From the NCBI RefSeq assembly GCF_003336225.1, contig NZ_QPID01000002.1:186001-250000 (forward strand): a stretch of 64,000 bases of DNA, read 5' to 3'. The notes below the pieces were generated by a model, which ran no database searches, was not told the DNA's origin, and saw only the letters and a list, made by a program, of their open reading frames with translations. A program made the position numbers and the translations under genes. Of this stretch, positions 57,863-64,000 are shown one piece after another (the stretch's first letter is position 1; each line of letters begins with the position of its first letter). Origin of the DNA: Corallincola holothuriorum (GTDB lineage: Bacteria; Pseudomonadota; Gammaproteobacteria; Enterobacterales; Neiellaceae).

Positions 57863-60766
57863 CTATCCGTTGTGACTGACTACAATCAAGCGGATGGCAT
57901 CTAGTTTTACCTGTGCTTTGTCTACCGCATTAAGCAAAGATTGCTTTTGTTCCTGCACAAAGGCGATCTCATCGTCACGAATGGCCGGATTAACCGCTTT
58001 GAGTGCCAGGAGACGATCCTGTTCCAAATCTAATACATCGTTGATCTGTTGTCTCGCTGCGTTAGTTATCTGAACCATCTCCTGTTGTGCTGTCGTTTCT
58101 GCTCCCGCGAGCAGTGGATGCACCACGCTTTGTGCGGTCATCGCCAGCTTCGAACCGGTATGACGATTGACGCGGCTAAGCTGCTTCTGTAAGCCGTCGA
58201 ACGGCACATTGGCCGCCAGATCCTTACCGTTTTTATCTAACAGTAAGCGGATTGGTGTCGGTGGTAGAAAGCGTCCCATCTGAAAATGCTTGGGCGCAAT
58301 TGCTTCAGCCACATAGATCAGCTCAACTAACACGGTCCCAGCGGGTAGCGCCTTGTTGGCGAGGAGCGAGACGGTGACGCTGCCGGTGTCGCCAGTCAGG
58401 ATCTGTTCCAGAATACCGCTGACCATAGGGTGATCCCAGGTCATCAGTTGCACATCCTCCCGCGATAGTGCGGTTTGGCGATCGAAGGTGATCTGCACGC
58501 CGTCGTCGGGCAAACCCGGAACATGGGGCAGCAGCATATGTTCGCTGGGACGCAGGATCATCACATTTTGGCTGCCATCTTCCTGGTGGATCCCCAAGGT
58601 ATCAAACAGGGAAAACATGAAGCTGGGCAAGTCGGTTTTCATATCTTCGACTTTAACCGCATCAGCCAGCTGTTCTGCTAAACCGTGGCCGGATGAGTGC
58701 AGTTCCAACAAACGATCCCGTCCCTGTTCCAGTTGTCCCTTAAGGATTTGGCAGCGTTGCGTTGTCTCTTTCAGTAACGTTGTCCACGCCGCTTCATCAC
58801 TTTGTGAGGCCGCAGGCCAGAGACGCTCTTCAAACTCACGATACAGGGCGTCGCCACAAGGGTTGATCTGTTCGAAGGCCTGCAAGCCTTGATCATACCA
58901 ATCAAGCAGGCGAGCCTGACTGCTGTCAGCAAAATAGGGGGCATGAACATTGATGGTGCGGGTTTGGCCAATTCGATCCAAGCGACCAATACGCTGCTCT
59001 AACAGATCGGGATGTGCAGGCAGATCAAATAGCACAAGGTGTGCAGCAAACTGGAAGTTACGACCTTCGCTACCAATTTCGGAACAGACCAGCACCTGTG
59101 CACCTTCCTCCATATCGGCGAAATAGGCGGCTGCGCGATCGCGTTCGAGAATACTCATATCTTCGTGGAAGACGCCGGTCCGTATCCCCTCTTTTTGTCG
59201 CAGGGCGGTTTCCAACTGCTCAGCTGTTTGCTTGCGACTGCAGATAATCAGTACTTTTTCCTGCTTCAGTTCGCCTTTGAGCTGTTCCAGTAGCCAGCTA
59301 ACGCGGGGATCAAACTGCCACCAGCTGGCATCGTCCCCCTCAAACTGCTGGAATACCCGCTCTGGATAGAGGCTATCGGGCACCTCACTGGCTGCTTTTT
59401 TACTGAGTGCGCTGATCACCTTGATCGCGGTTTGGTACTGTTCCGGCATCGTTAAGGTGTGACGACATAACTGACGTCCGGGAAATCCGCTGATGGCCGA
59501 GCGGCTGTTGCGGAACATCACGCGACTGGTGCCGTGGCGATCTAACAGTGCCGATAGCAGTTCATTGCGGGCACTGGCCTGTTCACCTGCACTAACGTCA
59601 GCGTTTAGGCATTTTAGTTGTGGCTCAATATCTTGCTCGGTAAGTAGCTCTGCCAGTTGTGCCTGCTGCGCTTTGCTCATGCCATCTTCGTTAAGTAGGG
59701 CATCTGCCGCGTCAGCGACCTCGCGATAGCCTTTCTCTTGTGACACAAAGGCGTCATAGCTGTAGAAGCGGTCGGGATCGAGTAACCGTAAACGGGCGAA
59801 ATGACTCTCGTGTCCCAGTTGGTCGGGGGTGGCAGTCAACAGCAAAACGCTAGGGGTCACTTGGGCCAGGGTTTCGACCACTTGATAGTCGCGACTGGGG
59901 TTATCTTCCGCCCATGCCAGGTGGTGGGCTTCATCAACCACTAAGGTATCCCAGCCAGCCTCAACCGCTTGCTCTAACCACTGTTTTTTGCGCAGTAGTT
60001 TGGGCGTACAGAGAATCAATTGTTCGGTTTCGAATGGGTTAATGGCTTCGTCATAGGCTTGTTCGCAACGCTCAGCGTCGAAGATAGAGAAGCGTAGGTT
60101 GAATCGCCGCAGCATCTCGACTAGCCACTGGTAGAGCAGGGCCTCAGGTACAACAGCGATAATCCGCTGAGCACGGCCGGTGAGCAGCTGCTGATGGATG
60201 ATTAGACCAGCTTCAATGGTTTTACCCAGTCCCACTTCATCTGCTAGTAGCAGCCTTGGTGCATGGCGTTTTCCTGCCTCATGGGCAATATGCAGTTGGT
60301 GCGGTACCAAACCGATACGAGCGCCGACCAAGCCGCGTAATGGCGAGCGTTGCCACTTTAGTTGCGTTTGCCAACATTGATAACGGGTGGCGAAACGATC
60401 GCTCTTATCAATTTGGCCTGCAAACAGTTTGTCTTGTGGTTTGTTGAAGCGCAGCTCGTGGCTCAGCAGGGTTTCTCTTAATTCTGTGCTTTCGCCCGTG
60501 TCAACGCGACTGCCTAGATAGGTTATCAGGCCGGAAGTCTCTTCGATGCTGGCAACCGTTAGTTGCCAGCCTTCACCACTTTCTATGGTGTCGCCTGGAT
60601 TAAAGCGTACGCGGGTAACCGGCGCATCTTGCTTGGCGTAGTGGCGCTGTTCACCGCTGGCGGTGAACATTAATGTTATCTGGCGAGCATCTATTGCTAC
60701 CAGTGTCCCTAATCCAAGTTCGCTTTCACTATCACTGATCCAGCGTTGACCAAGTGCAAATGGCAT
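57863..60766 (-). CDS. rapA: RNA polymerase-associated ATPase RapA
   Basis: SWI2/SNF2 ATPase that recycles RNA polymerase. It has 967 residues (E. coli 968). Two N-terminal Tudor-like domains (MPFALGQRWISDSESELGLGTLVA and following) precede the helicase core with Lys182 in DEVGLGKTIEAG, the VVDEAHH box and a second RecA-like lobe with CSEIGSEGRNFQFA and QRIGRLDRIGQ. The C-terminal region is conserved. It is divergent from the PhoH gene. Confidence 0.97.
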   Translation of the reverse strand: MPFALGQRWISDSESELGLGTLVAIDARQITLMFTASGEQRHYAKQDAPVTRVRFNPGDTIESGEGWQLTVASIEETSGLITYLGSRVDTGESTELRETLLSHELRFNKPQDKLFAGQIDKSDRFATRYQCWQTQLKWQRSPLRGLVGARIGLVPHQLHIAHEAGKRHAPRLLLADEVGLGKTIEAGLIIHQQLLTGRAQRIIAVVPEALLYQWLVEMLRRFNLRFSIFDAERCEQAYDEAINPFETEQLILCTPKLLRKKQWLEQAVEAGWDTLVVDEAHHLAWAEDNPSRDYQVVETLAQVTPSVLLLTATPDQLGHESHFARLRLLDPDRFYSYDAFVSQEKGYREVADAADALLNEDGMSKAQQAQLAELLTEQDIEPQLKCLNADVSAGEQASARNELLSALLDRHGTSRVMFRNSRSAISGFPGRQLCRHTLTMPEQYQTAIKVISALSKKAASEVPDSLYPERVFQQFEGDDASWWQFDPRVSWLLEQLKGELKQEKVLIICSRKQTAEQLETALRQKEGIRTGVFHEDMSILERDRAAAYFADMEEGAQVLVCSEIGSEGRNFQFAAHLVLFDLPAHPDLLEQRIGRLDRIGQTRTINVHAPYFADSSQARLLDWYDQGLQAFEQINPCGDALYREFEERLWPAASQSDEAAWTTLLKETTQRCQILKGQLEQGRDRLLELHSSGHGLAEQLADAVKVEDMKTDLPSFMFSLFDTLGIHQEDGSQNVMILRPSEHMLLPHVPGLPDDGVQITFDRQTALSREDVQLMTWDHPMVSGILEQILTGDTGSVTVSLLANKALPAGTVLVELIYVAEAIAPKHFQMGRFLPPTPIRLLLDKNGKDLAANVPFDGLQKQLSRVNRHTGSKLAMTAQSVVHPLLAGAETTAQQEMVQITNAARQQINDVLDLEQDRLLALKAVNPAIRDDEIAFVQEQKQSLLNAVDKAQVKLDAIRLIVVSHNG

Positions 60767-60945
60767 GTCGTCTTTTCCAAGCGGGGGGCAAAAGGGGCGC
60801 TATGTTAATCGAAGTGTAGTCGTCACGCAGCCCAAGAATTGTGCGATCAGTCGGTTTTATTTTTTCTCGGAGCTTAGTAGGCTAGGAAATGACGGCAATC
60901 AACCGCTGAATTGCTGCTTGCTAAAGCCACCAAGGAGAGCCGCCT

Positions 60946-62334
60946 ATGGGACAGGAAGAAAAGATTCTATATATCCTCGACACCAATGTGCTGCTTCATG
61001 AGCCGCTAGCTATCTACAACTTCCAGGAGCATGACGTCATGGTTCCCATGACGGTTTTGGAAGAACTCGACAATATTAAAGATCGCAAAAAAGATGTCAG
61101 CCGGGATGCGCGGATTGCGATCCGCGCTATCGATGATGCATTGCGTGATGCTTCACCCGAAGAGATCACTGAAGGCGTACCGCTACCTACCGCAAACGTT
61201 GAAGCAGGCAGTGCCAGTGGGCACCTGTCGATTTATGCTGATCACGCTTTGCCGAAAGTGCAGGAACATTTGCCTACCAGTGCCAATGACAACCTGATTA
61301 TTAATACCGCGCTTTATCTGCAGGAGGAGCGCAAACCACAAAAAGTGGTGCTGGTTACCAAAGATATCAATATGCGCCTTAAGGCCAAAGGCGCCGGTTT
61401 AACCCATGTAGAGGATTACCGGACTGACCAGCTGATCAGTGATGTCAGCATGTTAGCCAAAGGTTTCCAAGAGTTAGGCGGCAATTTTTGGGAGCAGGTC
61501 AGTGACTGCGAAACCCGCTCCGATGGCCGAGATACGGTGCAGGAAGTGACCGCACCGGAAATTGCTAACACCTATCCAAACCAGTATTTACTGGATGAAA
61601 GTGATCAATTTTGTGGTCGTGTCATCGGTTCGGATGGTGAACGCTTGCAGTTTCACGATTTGGGGCGCGAGCGTTTGATGAGCCGAACCGCCTGGGGGGT
61701 CTCGCCAAAAAATATCTATCAAGGCATGGCCTTGAATGCGTTATTGGATCCGGCGATTGATCTGGTGATCCTGACCGGGCCGGCCGGTTGCGGCAAAACA
61801 CTGCTAGCGCTGGCTTGTGCGCTGGAACAGGTGGTAGAAACCGGGGTGTATGACAAGGTCATCGTAACCCGGAACACTCCGGAGATTGCCGAATCTATCG
61901 GCTTTCTGCCCGGTACAGAAGAGGAAAAAATGGCGCCATGGTTGGCAGCAATCACCGACACCTTGGAAGTGCTGCACAAGAGCGATGAAAACTTTGAAGG
62001 CAGCATGCATTACATCATGGAGAAGGCCAATATTCAGTTTAAGTCGATAAACTTTATGCGTGGCCGCAGCATTCAAAACTCATTCGTTATTCTTGATGAG
62101 TGCCAGAACTTAACTGCATCGCAGATCAAGACCATTATCACCCGTTGTGGTGAGGGCACTAAATTGGTTTGTTCCGGCAATTTGTCGCAAATTGATAGTA
62201 ACTATCTGACTGCAGTTACATCCGGTTTAACTTACATTGTGGAGCGATTTAAAGATTTTGAAGGTAGCGCCAATGTGTATTTAAATGGCGTGGTGAGAAG
62301 CCGCTTAGCCTCTTTCGCGGAAGAGCATTTATAG
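60946..62334 (+). CDS. PIN-PhoH ATPase (PhoH2 type)
   Basis: A 462-residue fusion of a PIN-type nuclease domain and a PhoH ATPase. The PIN part (about 1-150) has the ILDTNVLLHEP and PMTVLEELDNIKD acidic residues and a TKDIN motif. The PhoH domain (about 250-462) has Walker A GPAGCGKTLLA with Lys284 and FVILDECQNLT as Walker B. Such proteins are linked to RNA unwinding and cleavage. ATG 60946 follows AAGGAGAG. It is divergent from rapA, and a terminator follows. Confidence 0.92.
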   Translation: MGQEEKILYILDTNVLLHEPLAIYNFQEHDVMVPMTVLEELDNIKDRKKDVSRDARIAIRAIDDALRDASPEEITEGVPLPTANVEAGSASGHLSIYADHALPKVQEHLPTSANDNLIINTALYLQEERKPQKVVLVTKDINMRLKAKGAGLTHVEDYRTDQLISDVSMLAKGFQELGGNFWEQVSDCETRSDGRDTVQEVTAPEIANTYPNQYLLDESDQFCGRVIGSDGERLQFHDLGRERLMSRTAWGVSPKNIYQGMALNALLDPAIDLVILTGPAGCGKTLLALACALEQVVETGVYDKVIVTRNTPEIAESIGFLPGTEEEKMAPWLAAITDTLEVLHKSDENFEGSMHYIMEKANIQFKSINFMRGRSIQNSFVILDECQNLTASQIKTIITRCGEGTKLVCSGNLSQIDSNYLTAVTSGLTYIVERFKDFEGSANVYLNGVVRSRLASFAEEHL

Positions 62335-62359
62335 GTTACTTTTCACGTTTTAAACAAAT

Positions 62360-62381
62360 AAGGTCGCGAAGCGGCCTTTTT
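62360..62381 (+). terminator. Rho-independent terminator after the PhoH gene
   Basis: Stem AAGGTCGC (62360-62367) with GCGGCCTT (62371-62378), one G-T wobble, three-base loop and T run. It starts 26 bases after the stop. Confidence 0.85.
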
Positions 62382-62476
62382 GTTGTCTAAATGTCGCCCG
62401 AATGGCTTATAAATCATTGAATACTAGACTAAGGTTAGAGCTAGTTTAGGTCTTTGGATTGATCACCGTTGTCAGT

Positions 62477-64000
62477 ATGAGTAGCCTTTTTCGCACCGCT
62501 CGCAGTGTTTACTTAGTCACCGCATTTTTTATCTTGTTGGTGTCTGTGACCGTTTGGCGACTGACGGAACATAATATTCAGATATCGAAGCAACAGCAGG
62601 TTGCGTCGCTACAGACCGTTTTACGTATTACCCATCAAGCGTTGCTGTCTTGGTATGAGCAGCAGGTCAATACCCTGACCGCGATGATAAACAACCCCAT
62701 TTATCGGCCGTTGGCTAATCAGCTGGACCTGCTACCAGCTGAGCCCGAATTGCTCCGAGCGTCGCCAGCGCATCTGACGTTGAATATGCAGATAATGCCG
62801 ATGCTGACGCGGATGCGCTATACAGGCTACCAGCTGATAGATCGTGATGGTCTGGTGCTATCTAGCAACGAGCTCGATGCGATAGGTCAAGCCACCCCTA
62901 TGCTTGCGCAATCTGAACTGGTTTCTCGTCTTTGGCGTGGTGAAGCCTTGATTAGCCTGCCGCTGAAAACACGCGGGGATAATCTTTCGTACCATCAGTA
63001 TGTGGCGACACCGTTGTTTGACGGCGCCGATCAACCTTTTGCGGCGTTATTGATCCAGCAAGATGCAGAGCAGGGGTTAGGTCAAATATTGCAACGGGCG
63101 CGCCAAGGTAAGAGCGGTGAAGCATTTGCTTTCACCAGTGACGGGCTAATGCTGTCCAATAGTCGATTTGAAAAACAGCTCCGCGCGCTGGGGTTGCTGG
63201 ATGCTGATCAGCGCAGCGCTTTAAACCTTAAGCTGGCAGATCCTGGCAGAGCATTAACTGTAAAGCAAAAAGCCGCCGTCGGGGCTAATCAGCCTCTGAC
63301 ATTTTTGGTGCAGCAGGCGCTTAAACAGGAGCAAGGCATCGATGTCGATGGCTACCGTGATTACCGTGGCGTGGAAGTGGTTGGCGCATGGCAGTGGGAT
63401 GATAAGTTAGGCTTTGGTATTGCCGTAGAGATGGACGCCACCGAAGCATTTACCTTGTCCCGTCAGGGGATTTTTTCTGCGATTGGTTGGACTGTCCTGT
63501 TAGCTACCGGCACCTTGGCTTTTGCCATCATCATGATCCGCCATCGACGCCGCTTTCAAAAGCAGGATCGATTGCTCACCGAGCTGATTAATCGCGCCCC
63601 CATACAGTTGTCTATTAAAGATCTGGAAGGGCGTTATCTGTTGGTCAATGATGCGTTAGCGAGTCGCTATGGGCGGGACAAAAAGAACATTGTGGGTGGC
63701 ACGGTTGAGCAGTTTCTTTCGCTCCCTGAAGCGCGCTTAGTGAGAAAACATGATCAAGAGGTGTTAGATACAACGCAGGTGCAGCTGTTTGAGGAAACAT
63801 TTCACCTCGCTGATGAGCAAGAAGTATTACGCACCATACGCTTTCCTTTGCTCGATCTGGAAGGTCGTATTGAAGCGCTGTGCGCTATTGCCATTGATGT
63901 CACCGAAGAGGCATCGTTGCGCGAAGCGCTACGCCAGTTGAATGATGAGTTGGAGCAGCGGGTCGCCCAACGAACACTAGAAGCGATCCAGGCGAATAAA
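62477..64000 (+). CDS. Membrane PAS-domain sensor protein (partial, cut by window end)
   Basis: The frame stays open from ATG 62477 to base 64000 (508 codons), so the gene continues beyond the window. It has a membrane segment (about 12-30), a large periplasmic sensor region (about 35-330) of dCache type, a second membrane segment (about 336-356), a PAS domain (about 365-485) with LINRAPIQLSIKDLEGRYLLVN, and the start of a coiled coil (RQLNDELEQRVAQRT). The output domain is missing here; a histidine kinase or a GGDEF/EAL module would be typical. No clear Shine-Dalgarno precedes the ATG. Confidence 0.75.
   Translation, partial: MSSLFRTARSVYLVTAFFILLVSVTVWRLTEHNIQISKQQQVASLQTVLRITHQALLSWYEQQVNTLTAMINNPIYRPLANQLDLLPAEPELLRASPAHLTLNMQIMPMLTRMRYTGYQLIDRDGLVLSSNELDAIGQATPMLAQSELVSRLWRGEALISLPLKTRGDNLSYHQYVATPLFDGADQPFAALLIQQDAEQGLGQILQRARQGKSGEAFAFTSDGLMLSNSRFEKQLRALGLLDADQRSALNLKLADPGRALTVKQKAAVGANQPLTFLVQQALKQEQGIDVDGYRDYRGVEVVGAWQWDDKLGFGIAVEMDATEAFTLSRQGIFSAIGWTVLLATGTLAFAIIMIRHRRRFQKQDRLLTELINRAPIQLSIKDLEGRYLLVNDALASRYGRDKKNIVGGTVEQFLSLPEARLVRKHDQEVLDTTQVQLFEETFHLADEQEVLRTIRFPLLDLEGRIEALCAIAIDVTEEASLREALRQLNDELEQRVAQRTLEAIQANK

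Overview
The window is a densely coded piece of a gammaproteobacterial chromosome of mid-range GC. A marine or aquatic relative of the Shewanella, Aeromonas, Vibrio and Alteromonadales groups fits best; the genus cannot be fixed from the sequence alone. Evidence: the order hrpB, mrcB, hemL, ClC channel, erpA, UPF0126 (yadS-like), mtnN matches the E. coli 3.6-3.8 min region with insertions; there is an ArcB/ArcA pair next to gltBD, plus RapA, a seven-MCE LetB, and several sensor kinases. No tRNA, rRNA, CRISPR array or transposase was seen.

Layout. 1-9.1 kb: end of hrpB, mrcB, an OmpA-type lipoprotein, hemL, a ClC channel, a DUF6776-type protein, erpA, an RluA-type pseudouridine synthase and a SEC-C protein. 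9.3-10.6 kb: gltS. 10.67-13.0 kb: a cluster of four integron gene cassettes, all on the minus strand with their attC sites and no integrase (a CALIN). 13.1-17.6 kb: cytochrome b561, anmK, a MepM-type endopeptidase and tyrS. 17.8-23.2 kb: crcB, a universal stress protein, L-serine dehydratase, UPF0126 protein, a CbiB-like protein and mtnN. 23.7-26.2 kb: a secreted subtilisin-type protease with starch-binding-type modules behind a long structured leader.

26.3-38.7 kb: gltB-gltD, folE2, convergent arcB and arcA sharing one terminator, and an orphan sensor kinase. 38.8-43.0 kb: a DUF3293 protein, then rsmC-glgC-glgA. 43.2-47.3 kb: an apparent three-gene unit of PstS-like periplasmic protein, porin and GGDEF/EAL protein. 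47.3-48.7 kb: one unrecognised gene and one SieB-like membrane protein. 48.9-53.4 kb: a two-gene LetA plus LetB lipid-transport operon ending in folK. 53.4-57.8 kb: a minus-strand unit of periplasmic binding protein, hybrid kinase and folM. 57.9-64.0 kb: rapA, a PIN-PhoH ATPase and the start of a membrane PAS sensor cut by the window end.

Most genes are housekeeping: cell wall (mrcB, mepM-like, anmK), nitrogen (gltBD, gltS, sdaA), cofactors (hemL, erpA, folE2, folK, folM), glycogen (glgCA) and redox or phosphate-related sensing. The accessory signal is concentrated in the cassette array, the modular protease, and the two binding-protein/sensor units. Starts were moved from the longest frame where a Shine-Dalgarno sequence, signal peptide or family alignment favoured a later codon, and this is stated in each entry.
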